Shown: piece after piece, positions 48,469-59,651 of the stretch | How positions within the stretch are numbered: the stretch's first letter is position 1 | Layout of the letters: each line of letters starts with the position of its first letter | From: Papio anubis | Taxonomy: Eukaryota; Chordata; Mammalia; Primates; Cercopithecidae | Reading direction: 5' to 3' | NCBI RefSeq assembly: GCF_008728515.1 | Contig: NC_044990.1 | Location: 62,352,879 to 62,416,878 of the forward strand | Length of the DNA stretch: 64,000 bases | Program-made: the position numbers and the translations under genes | Notes under the pieces: generated by a model | Told to the model about the DNA's origin: nothing | What the model saw: the letters and a program-made list of their open reading frames with translations, nothing else | Databases searched by the model: none

Positions 48469-50559
48469 TTAGTCTGAGAGCGAGTGAGAGCCACAGTCAT
48501 ACACTCTGTGGGCCCCATCTGCGTTGTAAGGCCCATTGTGCCAGTAGGAAGAGTCACAGACTGTCTGTAGGGAATTAATCTCGGACGCGGAGGAGTTGGC
48601 ATCTCGTCTCTTGGACCGCTTTCGGTTCCTCAGGATAAACACGAGCATGCCCACCACGGTGAAGGCGGAGGTGACAAACACCAGCAGCAGTCCCGGGACC
48701 AACACCGAGATGGACACCCTGCTGGTGTCTAGGTAGGAGTTGGAGTGTGTCCCGGTCTCCGCCAACCCAGTGCTGTTTTTACTGTGCGAAGTTAACGTGG
48801 GCGAGATCCTAGCGTACAGCTGGGGGCAGATCTCGTCATTGGAGAGGAGCATGAAATCCTTTCTAAAGAAGTTCACCGGCGTCTCACACTTGAGGTCGCT
48901 CATCAGCACTTCGGAACCCAAGCGTTCTGCCCATTGCTTGAAAGGCACAATGGTGCAGGAGCACTCCCAGGGGTTTCCGTGCAGGTCTATCTGGATGATG
49001 GAGGTTAACTGGTCCAGCACCCCTGCCACAGGGAGGTACATGAAGTAATTGTTGTGCAGGCTGAGTTTAGAGAGCGAGACCCCAGCGAACACGTCCACAG
49101 GCAGGGACCTCAGCAGGTTGTTGTTGAGAATGAGGATCCTCAGTTTGGGCATGGCATTGAAAGTGCCCGGGAAGATGAGCTGGATCGCGTTGTACTCCAC
49201 GTTCAGGTACTCCAGGTTTTGCAGCCCCGCGAATTTCTCCCGGGACAGCGTGTCCAGGTAATTGCTATCCATATATAGCCACCTGAGGTCCAAAAGGTTC
49301 TTGAAAGTGTTGTTCTCTACAGTAGCGATGTTATTGTTGCCCAGATCCAACAGAATGAGGTTCTTGTAATCCACAAAGTGCGATTTTCGGATGCTGTGGA
49401 TCTTGTTATCTCGTAGGAAAAGCTCCTGCACGTTAGAGAGCTTGGGCTTCAAATCAGCCAAGCTGCTCACGTTCCGGTTGTTGCAGTTCATCTTTAAACC
49501 CGACCCTGGGATGTGGTCGCAGCTGCAGCCCCCAGGGCAGGGCAAACTGTTAGCTAAGGGTTTGTTTCTGGCGCTACCCGTCGCTATCGCTGCTGTCGGT
49601 CTGATTTTGATCTGCCAGTTGCCTGGGATCTTTGTACCTCCGTTTGGAGCAGACCCTGGGGTGGCATGATCTTCTTGCCCATTTGTCTTGAAAGGGGTTG
49701 GCAGGGGGCCAGGAGCAAAGGTCTCTTCTTGGGCAGGGGGTGCCGGGAGACTAGAATCCACTCGGTTTTTCAAAGGACACAAGTCCTGTTCGGTGGTTTC
49801 ATTGAGGTCTTTACCCTGCAGTCTGGTGGGGGCTTCGCAGACCACTCGGCCGATCAGGGCATTCTTGGGAATGTTTTCCAGCCATTCTTTCAGGGAGAGC
49901 AGATCACAGGTGCAGTCCCAAGGGTTATCCTCTAGGAGGATCTCCGCAATACCAGGGATTTGCTCCAAGACCTCCTCATAGGGCAGCGTTTTCAGCCTGT
50001 TACCCCGGAGGTCGAGATGAGTGATGGGCACATACTGGAACACATTGGCAGGTAGGGTGCTGATGAGATTGTCATTTAAAATGAGCACCTCCAGCTTGTT
50101 CAAGTCCTGGAAGGCCCCCGGGTCTATATCTCGTAATAAATTAAAATCAGCCTGGAGATATTCCAGATCATCCAGCCCCAGAAAAGTCTGCTTTCGAAAA
50201 GACTTGATCTTGTTGTTGTTGATGTGCAGCCTTTTCACCAGCTGCAGCCCCAGAAAAGCCCCCGGAACGATTTCATGCAAGCCATTGTTTTCCATGTGCA
50301 AACTAACCGCATTATAAAAGTTAGCGAACTCATTAGGGAAAAGTCGAGTGAGGGAATTGCCATGCAGAAATAAATGGTAAAACTGGGAAGTCGGGGCAGT
50401 GAAACGCTGCAGACTTGTGAAGCCTTTTTTTTCACAGTCTACGTGTAGGTCCCCTTCTATCTCATTGCAGGAACAGATCTTCTCTTTGCAAACGTCCCCT
50501 GTAACGTTTCCAGCGGCAAAACAAAGAGACGTCTCCAGCAACAGAATCCAAAGCAGCAT
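48469..50559 (-). CDS. SLITRK1: SLITRK1, SLIT and NTRK-like protein 1
   Basis: Single-exon gene for a 696-residue type I membrane protein of neurons. The family acts as a postsynaptic adhesion protein that binds presynaptic LAR-type receptor phosphatases, induces synapses and affects neurite growth. Visible parts are: signal peptide 1-17; first LRR block with LRRNT cysteines (24-42) and LRRCT (212-261); Pro-rich linker (262-340); second LRR block with LRRNT (341-359) and LRRCT (529-578); membrane helix about 617-643; basic stop-transfer RNRKRSKRR; and a 50-residue tail ending CGSHSLSD, where Ser695 is the known 14-3-3/phosphorylation site. Arg584 and Ser593, sites of reported human variants, are in place. 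The ATG at 50559 is the first in frame, has A at -3, and directly precedes the signal peptide. The frame stays open 59 codons upstream but without an ATG. From memory the human protein has Ser330 and Leu463, whereas this one has Ala330 and Phe463. Length and termini match SLITRK1 rather than SLITRK2-6. Confidence 0.98.
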   Translation of the reverse strand: MLLWILLLETSLCFAAGNVTGDVCKEKICSCNEIEGDLHVDCEKKGFTSLQRFTAPTSQFYHLFLHGNSLTRLFPNEFANFYNAVSLHMENNGLHEIVPGAFLGLQLVKRLHINNNKIKSFRKQTFLGLDDLEYLQADFNLLRDIDPGAFQDLNKLEVLILNDNLISTLPANVFQYVPITHLDLRGNRLKTLPYEEVLEQIPGIAEILLEDNPWDCTCDLLSLKEWLENIPKNALIGRVVCEAPTRLQGKDLNETTEQDLCPLKNRVDSSLPAPPAQEETFAPGPLPTPFKTNGQEDHATPGSAPNGGTKIPGNWQIKIRPTAAIATGSARNKPLANSLPCPGGCSCDHIPGSGLKMNCNNRNVSSLADLKPKLSNVQELFLRDNKIHSIRKSHFVDYKNLILLDLGNNNIATVENNTFKNLLDLRWLYMDSNYLDTLSREKFAGLQNLEYLNVEYNAIQLIFPGTFNAMPKLRILILNNNLLRSLPVDVFAGVSLSKLSLHNNYFMYLPVAGVLDQLTSIIQIDLHGNPWECSCTIVPFKQWAERLGSEVLMSDLKCETPVNFFRKDFMLLSNDEICPQLYARISPTLTSHSKNSTGLAETGTHSNSYLDTSRVSISVLVPGLLLVFVTSAFTVVGMLVFILRNRKRSKRRDANSSASEINSLQTVCDSSYWHNGPYNADGAHRVYDCGSHSLSD

Positions 50560-50561
50560 TT

Positions 50562-50642
50562 TTAAAGCGAGCAATTCATCCCCGATCTCATCACAAAGTA
50601 ACAGCGACCATCCTGCTCGCCACAGACACAATTCAAGTTCAT
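50562..50642 (-). CDS. Upstream ORF (26 codons) in SLITRK1 leader
   Basis: An ATG at 50642 opens a 26-codon frame that ends with TAA at 50564-50562, two nucleotides before the SLITRK1 ATG. Two further in-frame ATGs lie at 50591 and 50579. A separate 6-codon ORF starts at 50611 and its TGA shares one base with the ATG at 50591 (TGATG). The peptide has no recognisable domain. Such an arrangement would be expected to affect initiation at the main ATG through leaky scanning or reinitiation. It is real as sequence, but translation is not shown. Confidence 0.4.
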   Translation of the reverse strand: MNLNCVCGEQDGRCYFVMRSGMNCSL

Positions 50643-50796
50643 TTAGTGCTCCAATGTCCGAACCCAGGAAAGGAGAAGAAAAGGGTTTGGGGGGGTGGGG
50701 GTGGATTCCTTCCTCCCTAACCCCCCCGCACTGCAATAGCCCAGACGCCAGTCAATAATTATATCCACAAACTATCCAGGCACGTAGTGCAAGGCA

Positions 50797-50799
<3 letters not shown>

Positions 50800-50846
<47 letters not shown>
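50800..50846. repeat. (A)47 homopolymer in SLITRK1 leader
   Basis: 47 consecutive A on the plus strand, which is poly(U) in the SLITRK1 mRNA, 241-287 nt upstream of the ATG. No Alu or L1 body adjoins it. Length may be affected by sequencing or assembly. Confidence 0.9.
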
Positions 50847-50849
<3 letters not shown>

Positions 50850-51379
50850 GGAAAAAAACCCCACTCCCCCACAACCCTTTAAAAATAACAGCAAAAGAAG
50901 TTAAATATATACATATAAATTAAAAGTACACCCTTACAGAATCTCATCTACTGATCCTCACTGATCAGAAATGAAACAATGCTAGTAATTAGAAGCAAGT
51001 GCATGTTAGAGAAACAAGCAGAGGGTTTGCAGCGTAGTACAGGCGCACTGCCTGTGCATGGCTGTGCGTCGGACTGACCTTGCCTCTCTGATACAAAGCA
51101 GGGTTTTCCGCGGCTTCTGTTGTTGAGGCTGCTGGTGGAGTTCTTGCTGTGGTTGCGGGTTGACCAGAAGTCCCCCCGAGGTGCTGTCCAGTCCCCCCGG
51201 TGCTGAAATCACGCCCGACCGAAGGACTCACGCTGCCCAGCCAATGGCGCTGGAAAATTTCCGCAATCGCTGCGTTTTGTGGTTGTCCATCCTTTTCCTT
51301 TCCTCCCCTTCGGTCCTCTTAAGGCTTTTTTTTTTCTTTTTTTCTTTTTTTTTCTGTGCTCTCGCTCTAGCTTACTAGC

Positions 51380-51560
51380 TCTTCTTTTCCTGTTCTCCTT
51401 CTCTTTCTTCTGCTCTTTCGGAATTACGTGGAGGGGGGCGGAGGGCGGGGGGCGAGTTGTCTGAGGGAGGAAGAGAGCGCGAGAATGAGGGGAGGGGGGC
51501 GGAGAAGAGAGTTGCTAAGAAGCTCTGCTCGTTCCAGCCTGGTGCACTCTGAAAGATCTG
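51380..51560 (-). promoter_or_regulatory. SLITRK1: Probable SLITRK1 promoter, GC-box rich, TATA-less
   Basis: The plus strand has several GGGCGG/GGGGCGG motifs (about 51434-51450 and 51490-51503), candidate Sp1 sites, in a purine-rich block just upstream of the inferred transcription start. No TATA box is seen on the minus strand. A CCAAT motif on the plus strand at 51241-51245 lies downstream of the assumed start. CpG density is raised relative to the flanks, but the block is small. Confidence 0.45.
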
Positions 51561-52660
51561 ACACCCTCTGCTGATCTGCAGTAGCAAAAATCCATCTGGC
51601 TAAGGAATGCTGAAAGAAAAAAAAATCAATCCACGTACAGGGCAAGCGTTAAAAATGTGGGCATAAAAGGCTGACGATCTACATAGACGCTTATTTTAAA
51701 TGGATTATTTGATTCTTTTTGCGTGCTGGAAACTTTACCCTTTCCTTTCCTTAACGAGCTCACAGCCCCCACCAGCTCCACCATTCGGAAAGGAGTGCTT
51801 TTAAAACATTTATTTCCCAATGGCTTGAATAAAATTAGTGTCAGGGTGTCAAGCGAACAGCAATTTGAGGTAATTATACTGCACGCCATTTTCATCGGTG
51901 CTTTAAATGCATTTCTTCCTTCTCTGCGGCACAGTGTTTTATGCTATTTGATGTCTTTGAAACATTTTTTTTTTTGGTATGTTGAAAGTGGCTTTCGGAA
52001 CATATATGTTACATAATATCTAATTGAGTATGAATTTTTTGTTGCAAGGTATATAAATTAGGCATATACTTTTTAAAACTTGCAGAAATTTAGTCAAGTT
52101 GATCATTGAGAGTTAGGCTCTTTGATGATATTTCTTGAATGTTATTTAACTCTGGAGGGTGAAACACAATGCACGCTTAAGTCCTTGATTCCAGTCCCGA
52201 AAGCTTTAACTGAGAACCGGAAAAGAAGGGAGGGGGCAGGGCAAAATCCCAAGATGATTTGTGAGTGCTGTTAAAAATCCACTGGCAGGCAGGGGCGCGC
52301 ACACTACACGCACGCACACACACACACCCCATTGACAAAGTTTCCACATCAGTTTGAACTAATTTAAATATTTACAAGTAAATAACCAGTTGCATTTTGA
52401 GAGGAGGAGATAGAAATCTCTGGACTCTAAAGCTCAGCGCGAACGCTATCTGCAGGTAGCCGGCAGCTCCTCCTCGCGCAGATGCTTGTTGGGTCACTGA
52501 TGCTGGGGAAACACGAAGCTCAGGCTTTTTCCAGTGAAGGAAACACCAGATTCCAAACTCAGAGCTTATAAAAATCCAGTAATATCACCTTCCAGGAGGC
52601 AAGGAAACGTGAACGTGCTGCTTCCGTGAAGCCTGTTTTGCTGACTTTTCCTTTCAGAGT
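51561..52660. other. SLITRK1 upstream flank, no gene
   Basis: Repeat-poor, moderately balanced DNA upstream of the gene, with a short CA tract at about 52311-52328. This is a plausible place for promoter-proximal regulatory elements, but no specific site is supported. A run of T at 51966-51976 is seen. Confidence 0.4.
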
Positions 52661-54765
52661 CGACACCTTTTCCATCAATACATCCCAAAATATTTATAGA
52701 TAATTCTAAGATTTGAAATTTTTATGTCTTTTAAATAGAGTTACTGTTTGGCCCTTTCTTCACTCTATGCAGAGAGGATATGTTTACACCACTTGCCTTT
52801 TTAATTAGGTCTTTTGCAAGTTGGACAGCTGCTACAAGCCTGTTAATAATTTGTGCAAAAGAGCAAATGTTCTACGAAGTGTGTATTTTGAGAAAGATGG
52901 GGAGTAAAAATTTGGGGGAAAGGATCGGGGTTGGGAAAATTCCCAACGCTATGGAAGGTCTTAAAGATGTTTACTTACAAGATTTTTTTTTTTTTTTTTC
53001 TGGGTCAGAAGCTAATTTCTAGGTGGGTGGGGAAAATATCTATACATAATGTTTTCATATGACAAAATATTTTTGTTATATTCCTCTGGTGAAATTCAGT
53101 GAAGGGAGGTGGGGATGAAGACATCTCAGTGTGTGTGTGTATGTGCATGCATGAGTGTGTTTGTGTGTGTGTGCATGTGTGTACACTAGAGAGATCTTTT
53201 TTAGACATCATGATACACTTCTGAAATAACTCTGTTCTCATTTAATTTGACCCATTACCACATATAGAGAGTGAAAAAAAAGACCTTAATCAATCTGAAA
53301 CCATTATGCTAAAGAAATGCTATGCAGTTGAGAACTGCAGATGTGAAGCAGTTCAACTGAAGGAAATAATTTTTCTGTCTCTTCTTAAATAGGACTCAGG
53401 TCTAAAATATCTTGGCCCAAGAAACCACTCTGATAAAGGAAACCAGCCTTATGGTGTTGGTGATTGATAGGGATAGGCAAGATTCAAGGAAAAGAGAAAA
53501 ATGCTGGCTGTTTAGAAAGAACAATCATCTAAAATCCACATTTTTAAGCTTAAAAGGTTACCTGCTTTTTTCAACTTGCAGAATATTATCTTTATGTGAA
53601 GAGACTCCAAAAACATATTTAAGTTGGTTTAAATGAATTTAGATAACCTACAGTTTGTATTCAGATTTCATTCTCCTCTTCACCCTTTAAACTCTCTCTT
53701 TCTCTAATCCCTTATTTCTTCTTTCCTCTTACCACACCAATCACAATAGAAAATTTACAATTAGGATTCTCCTATTCAGGTACCTTACAACATATTTTAA
53801 ATTATATTCTCTTCGTACCTTACAACATTTTAAAAATTATATCCTCTTCAAATAATTTCTTATCTCTGCACTCTAAGAAAAAAGTGTGGTAGTTCCCAGA
53901 TGAGCAACTAAGCCTGAGAAGAAAAGATTGAGATTATACCTCCTATATGAAGATCTCCAATACAAACTTGCAAGCAAAATATAGAGGTACACATGCAAGT
54001 CTATTGAAATGCACCCTCTATAGTAGCTATCATAATTTTAAAGTATTTTCATAATAAATACATTTTAGAGACATAAAACAGTCTAGAAAACCATGTCTAC
54101 AACTTCAAAGCCTAACTATTCAAGTTAAACAATAAATGTATTGGTGGAGAATAAAAATATAAGGGATTTATATGTGATCTAAACATTTCTAATACCTTAG
54201 GGGAATATTTCTTAGGCATGAATTCTTCTTAAAAGGGTTCCACAGTATCTATTTGAGCTCAAGTGAACTCCTTCAGTTGCCTTGCCTCTCAACAGATAAT
54301 CTCAGTAGCTGGAGATAAAGGATATTCCAGATGATGATGATGATTGATAATATTTGTTCAGGGCTATAGTTTAATTTCCTGGCTGTGGCCAGAAAGATTT
54401 CAATTGTGTCATTAAATGTTCACACATTTCTATTCTTCATCAAACAAGTTCTCCTCGCAAACAAGAAAAGTTGCATGTTGATTGTTCAATAAAGAATTTT
54501 TTCAGATTAAGAAGAAATTTGTCAGTTAATTATCCATTTTTTCCCAAATGGCATCAAATTTATAGATATTTCCACATATGTACTACATTTTTAAAATGAA
54601 AAAGTAGAATTTATAACAAACATTTTTTGTTCAGTTTATTTAATCTTCACAATAACTTTAAAAATTACTGTTCTAATTTTTAACTGTAAAAGTGATACTT
54701 TTTTAACAAATACAAAATTACATATAGGAAGTCTATCTTTACTCTTCCCTCATCCACAACACTTT
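52661..54765. other. Gene-free DNA with a TG-rich tract
   Basis: No exon recognised. A run of 18-19 T ends near 53000 (52982-52999) and a mixed (TG)n/(GCATG) alternating tract lies at 53130-53185. Confidence 0.45.
53130..53185. repeat. (TG)n-type alternating purine/pyrimidine tract
   Basis: 'gtgtgtgtgtatgtgcatgc' followed by more TG units: imperfect dinucleotide repeat. Confidence 0.9.
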
Positions 54766-54769
54766 TTAT

Positions 54770-54930
54770 TGCAGAGAACTATAGATAACTGGTTGGTTAA
54801 TAGTCAAATTGATCCTATTTTATGGATGTGGAAACTGAGGCTGAGTAACACTGAGTAATTTACCAAGATTAAAAAACATCAGTTGATTTTGTTATGGTAA
54901 CAAAGCTACAGACTCCTGAGCTAAGCTTTC
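54770..54930 (-). repeat. MIR SINE, reverse
   Basis: 'gatcctattttatggatgtg', 'gaaactgaggctgagtaac', 'gagtaatttaccaagatta' and 'gctacagactcctgagct' follow the reverse MIR core. Confidence 0.75.
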
Positions 54931-56415
54931 ACTCTACTAAGTCTCTCTTTGTTCTTAATATATAATACAATGCCATTTATGACTCTGGTTAAGCTTTCTG
55001 TGGATCAGTTTCCTTACTAGTATATTTAACATATACTAGTATATATTATAGTTTCTGATTTTTTTGATCCCTTCACATTCTTTTTTTCTGAATCCAAAAC
55101 ATTTTAAAAATGATTTTACAACAGACCTAGTGTCTCTTGCTTTCCTTAGACTTTTCACATTTGAACTCAGGATAATTGTTACCATATTTAATATTTGCTA
55201 TGATTTGAAACCAGTAATAAACAGTATAACCACTGGGGGAGAGAATTCATTGGTCCTGAGTTTAATCTACTACTGTCATAAGATAAAAGGGTCATTGTGA
55301 ATTTTTTCATCTTGAGATAATAATTGTAAACTACAAGAGGGTTAGAAATCAATTGTACCTATAAACAAATATGCTTAGAATGTAAGATTCTCACACATAT
55401 TTTCATATTTTATTTTTGTAGATTGTAACATTCTAGGAATTGGGTGCTAAGATAATGAAAATATTACACAATTACTGAAGGTGAAGTTAATACAATATTT
55501 TTACAATATTTCTTTAATAGTATATCACTTTTTATAACTTAGCAACTTTTATTTCTCATCAAAGAAATAGCAATCTCAGTAAAACACGTCAAAATGCACA
55601 CACCGTTTTCTTTTGTGGCTTAAAGTATCACTGTCCTGCGTTCACATCACTTTATGTTTTTTATTACTCTGGGCCATAGGTTTGGCTATTTGGAGTAAAA
55701 CTGAGTTTCTCATATAGTCTCATTTTTGTAATAAATCTCATATTGGGCTTATCGGAAAGAATATTGATCAAAATATAATTTTATATATTCAGAAATTCTG
55801 ATTATTATTTTTGTTATTTAACATGAATAAGGCAACCAAAGTTTTGCCCAATAAGGGTAATACTCTTAGCTATATATCACACTGTACTACATACACTACA
55901 AGTATAAGAAGGATCCATATTTCCACAATTGTTTATTATATTAATTGATGCTTAAGTATATATTTGTTGAGCACTTGTTTTACTCTTTTCTATATGTTCA
56001 CAAGACCTTGCAGATAATCACACAGAGTAGAAAAAGTCTGTGTTTCCAATAAAGTATGTATTATATTGTAAGATAATGAAATACATGTTACTTACAAAGG
56101 TTTTAGGAAACAGAAAACAACAAAAAAAGTTGAAATCCACAGAGATTACTGCTGTAAAAATATACATATACTTTTAGCATGCTTTTTGTACTTAACATTT
56201 ATTTGTGAAAATTTTTGATGTTATTAAACATGTTCTACTATTAGAGACTTAATTCCTTGTATGACACAAAATAATTCATAGGACTAATTTTACCATAGGA
56301 TATTTAGTTCTTTCTAGAATTTTTACTCTCATAAATAATGCAGCAAAGAACCAACTTAAATCAATGTTTACATCATTATTTATTTTCTTATTATAGGTTC
56401 CTGGAATTAGAATTC
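54931..56415. other. AT-rich DNA, nothing recognised
   Basis: No feature recognised in about 1.5 kb. Confidence 0.4.
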
Positions 56416-56416
56416 T

Positions 56417-56707
56417 TAATCTGTTTTGTGTTGTGTATAACAGAATACCTAAAACGGAGTAATATATAAATAAAATAAATTTATTTTCTACTGTTATGAA
56501 GGCTGAGGAGTTCATGGTCAAAGAGGATGCATCTAGTGAGGGCCTTCTTGCTGGCAGGAACTCTGAAGACTTCTGAGGCAATGTAGGTATCACATGTCCA
56601 GGGAACTGATGTGCTATCTCAAGTCAAGTCATCTTATTATTAAGCTACTAGTCCTACTCCTGAGATAATCCCTGAATCCATTAATCCAGGAATGGATTTA
56701 TTCATTC
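56417..56707 (-). mobile_element. MaLR-type LTR fragment (MST/MLT-like)
   Basis: 'tgtgtataacagaatacct', 'taaataaaataaatttattt', 'gaggagttcatggtcaaag' and 'gcatctagtgagggccttct' match the reverse strand of THE1/MST/MLT LTRs of the ERVL-MaLR group. It is joined directly to a truncated Alu and has no coding capacity. Confidence 0.6.
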
Positions 56708-56708
56708 A

Positions 56709-56952
56709 TGCAAAGGCATGATTTCAGCTCACTGCAACCTCCACCTCCTGGGTTCAAGCGATTCTCCTGCCTCAGCCTCCCAAGTAGCTGGGATTACAGA
56801 CACCCACCATCATGCCTGGATAATTTTTGTATTGTTGTAGAGACGGGTTTTCACCACGTTGGCCAGGCTGGTCTTGAATTCCTGACCTCAGCTGATTCGT
56901 CCGCCTCAGCCTCCCAAAGTATTGGGACTACAAGCTTGCCACCACACCCCAC
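56709..56952 (-). mobile_element. Truncated AluS-type Alu
   Basis: Begins inside the right arm at 'gcatgatttcagctcactgc', without its poly-T and first ~50 bases, and runs to 'gcttgccaccacacccc'. The 84-93 codon frame across it is a translated Alu, not a gene. Confidence 0.9.
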
Positions 56953-58014
56953 TAACATATTTTCAAATCATTCCGTACCATTAAAGTGAAGCCAATGCTT
57001 GTCCACTTACTTGAGCAAACGCAGTTCAATTTCTGATTATTTATTGAGTACATTGTCTTTGTTATTTTTCTTCAACTTTTAAGACATGTTTTTGTTTAAT
57101 ATCACTTCTGTGGATCATTTCCAGACAAAGCCACCTATACATTTCACTGCATTTCACCTTAAGGTATTCAGCAGAACAACTATTAAATTTTGCATTCCTT
57201 TTTTTCTTCAAAAAAATAAGTTATTTGAAAGACTGAGTTTTCGATAAAGTATAACATTCTTGAAGAGAGGGATAAGATTTTTTATCTTTTAATATCTAAC
57301 ACCCAGCAGTGTACCAGGCACAAAAGATGGTAAGATGTACACTCCAGCAGAAATAAGGCAGTATGTGAGATAGTGATAAACTTTGTGGAACAGATCACAA
57401 GGGTAAAAATGCTCAAAGGCAAGGTATATTCACAAACCAGGGATTTGGGAAAGTGATGCAATCTGTGAATTATTTCGGTAGCCCTTGATATATTTTATTA
57501 TGTATTATTATGCATATATTTATAATTTTTTATCTAGAAAATGAGATATACATTTTGTATATCCCAAAGAGTTATTACAGTACAATGCACCTGGTCAACA
57601 ACCAATAATTTATGATGATGCTAACGATAGGAATGTATTCCTGTTTTTGAAAAAGGAAGTAAATATAAAATTAACTCTTGTGAATATAAATTATTAAAAA
57701 CCATTAATCTAAAGACCCAATGAGGTTAAGTCTAGGTTACTGATTGGATTTATAAAATGTATAAAAATAAAAATATTATTTGCTATTCTGTTAATCCTTT
57801 CAGAGCCATGAACAATCTCAAAGGGGCTAAATTATCTTATTTTTCTCCCATTAAAGACTTTACTCTCTTTATTTCTCTTTCTATCCCATTGGTTACATTA
57901 TTATACTTGTTGTATTTATTATTGTATTTTTCTTGGGACTTATTTCAAACCAAAATTTGATGTGTTTCTTTGAGAGGTTTCATATGATGGAAAAACGTAT
58001 TATACCCATGTTCT
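56953..58014. other. AT-rich DNA; possible weak L2/MIR3 tail
   Basis: No exon recognised. 'acacccagcagtgtaccagg' and 'cacaaaagatgg' near 57300 resemble the 'cccagcgcctagcacagtgcctggcacatag' motif of L2/MIR3 ends, too weakly to call. Confidence 0.35.
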
Positions 58015-58015
58015 G

Positions 58016-58314
58016 GGCCGGGAGTGGTAACTTATGCCTGTAATCCCAACACTTTGGGAGTCTGAGGCAGGTGGATCATGATGTCAGGAGTTCAAGACCA
58101 GCCTGGTCAATATGGTGAAACCCCGGCTCTACTAAAAATTTAGCAGGGCGTAAGGCGCACACCTGTAGTCCCAGCTGCTCAGGAGGCTGAGGCAGAAGAA
58201 TCGCTCAAACTCGGGAGGCAAAGGTTGCAGTGAGCTGAGATTGAGCTACTGCACTCCAGCCTGGGTGACAGAGCAAGACCCTTTGCTCTGTCAAAAAAAA
58301 AAAAAAAAAAAAAA
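58016..58314 (+). mobile_element. AluS-type Alu
   Basis: Complete Alu, diverged at many positions ('ggccgggagtggtaacttat'), with a 22-A tail (58293-58314). Flanking 'gtattatacccatg' (57997-) and 'gtattatatccat' (58319-) suggest a decayed target duplication. Confidence 0.92.
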
Positions 58315-58750
58315 GCAAGTATTATATCCATACACTGTTTTGTCAGTTTCCAGGAAAGGAATAATGTTAAAAATCATTTATTTATTTATTTATCTATTAC
58401 ACGGACAAAGGCACACACATACAGACAAGATACAAATATATCATATAATGCCTACTGTGTGCAAAAAATGTAAAATGCAAAACCAGAGTAAATCTCTAAA
58501 GATATAATCACATGCACTATTGCAGATTAGGTAGAGAGATACATTTAACAGAGGTGGATACCTTTTAGTAATGGCGGTTAAATCACATCATGTAAGTTAC
58601 ATGTGTCTAATTGGCTAATAAAAAGGGTCAACACCATACTTTTAAAGATTTCTATAAAGCACTGTATACTAGTAATTAATTTTGATAACAATATAAAAAA
58701 AGGGGAATCCTGTGGACATTTTGAATTGTCCAAGGACAAAGGATAATGTG

Positions 58751-58890
58751 AGTAGGGTGACCATGCATGCCTGTTTTCTCAGAAAATTTTAGTTTATGCT
58801 TGCTGTTATAGTAGTAAATATTGATAACACACAATTTTAGTTTATAAAGTTTCCACATTCGTGCAATGAATTAATTGTATTGTATGCCTA
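58751..58890. repeat. Local direct repeat, copy 1
   Basis: About 140 bp that recurs at 59652-59792 in the same orientation with roughly 88% identity by hand alignment. The words 'tagggtgacc' and 'gcatgcctgttttc' start both copies. Confidence 0.85.
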
Positions 58891-59651
58891 ATAAATATTA
58901 TTAAAGTATAAACTACATATTTTCTAATTAGTTAAAAATTAGCTGTTCTTACACTTACGGCAATCATTAGGTTGTGAGGAAGCATTATTACACTTGAGCA
59001 GTTCCCTGGAACAGTGAAAATACAATAGGCGTTGGCATGAAACTTAAGAAATCATACTTTGATGTACACTTTTCATATGTACACTTTTCATATGGGGAAA
59101 TATTATCTTATTCCTAATATTGATCAATTTCTCACCTTTTAAGTCTTGTTTAAAGCTAAACCATATAAACTATTATAAAAGATGAAAATATTAGTCATTT
59201 TTCCAGGTCTCATGGTGGCCAGAGCAAATCATGACTTGGCTTGGCCAACTGGACTCACATATCTGGATTTTGAAATGAGAACTAGTGACACCAGGGAAGA
59301 GGAATAGAAGGATACCTCTACTAGAAGTAGCAATGGTAGGAAGGTGGAGTTCCCAGCATAGTAGTGGCAATGGTTTCCAGCATACTTGTTCTCAGGGTCC
59401 AGGACTGAGGGGGGCGATGTTGCATTCTGGTTTCCCACAGGTTTGAGCATTAGCAGCACCATCCTCAGCAAATGGGTGCTATGGCATAATTTCAGCCAAT
59501 TCTGATTAGAGTACCATTTTTTTTTTCCTGTCCATCTACCCAACTTAGTTTTCTCCAGTCTTTCCAGAGATTCTTTGAGCCATCTAGTTTCCTTTTACAA
59601 AATGTCTTTTCTGATTGAATAAATCAGAAAATCTGGCTGACTAAAAATGTG

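Larger units (their letters stand above)
50560..51440 (-). other. SLITRK1: SLITRK1 5' untranslated region (inferred)
   Basis: The leader upstream of the start codon is placed by analogy with human (about 0.9 kb, recalled, not measured). On the mRNA it contains a run of 47 U (50846-50800) and several short upstream reading frames. No splice sites are needed to explain the gene. The exact start is uncertain. Confidence 0.5.

Noticed and set aside
46947..48578. Plus-strand ORFs of 84-117 codons antisense to the 3' UTR
   Set aside because: Composition follows local GC-rich and G-rich DNA and no domain is visible. There is no evidence for an antisense gene.
48740..50317. Plus-strand ORFs of 70-102 codons across the SLITRK1 exon
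   Set aside because: They are shadows on the opposite strand of a GC-rich coding exon, with no start context or protein family pattern.
50560..50736. N-terminal 59-residue extension of SLITRK1
   Set aside because: The frame is open but the upstream 'start' codon at 50736 is TTG. The first in-frame ATG is 50559, directly before the signal peptide, and gives the known 696-residue length.
50989..51231. 80- and 68-codon minus-strand ORFs in the leader
   Set aside because: Both begin with GTG (51231 and 51212). Only a 17-codon ATG frame (51059-51006) is possible there, and the peptides look like chance.
59220..59600. Possible processed pseudogene
   Set aside because: A balanced-composition stretch with a 104-codon minus frame, but no recognised protein, A tail or target duplication.
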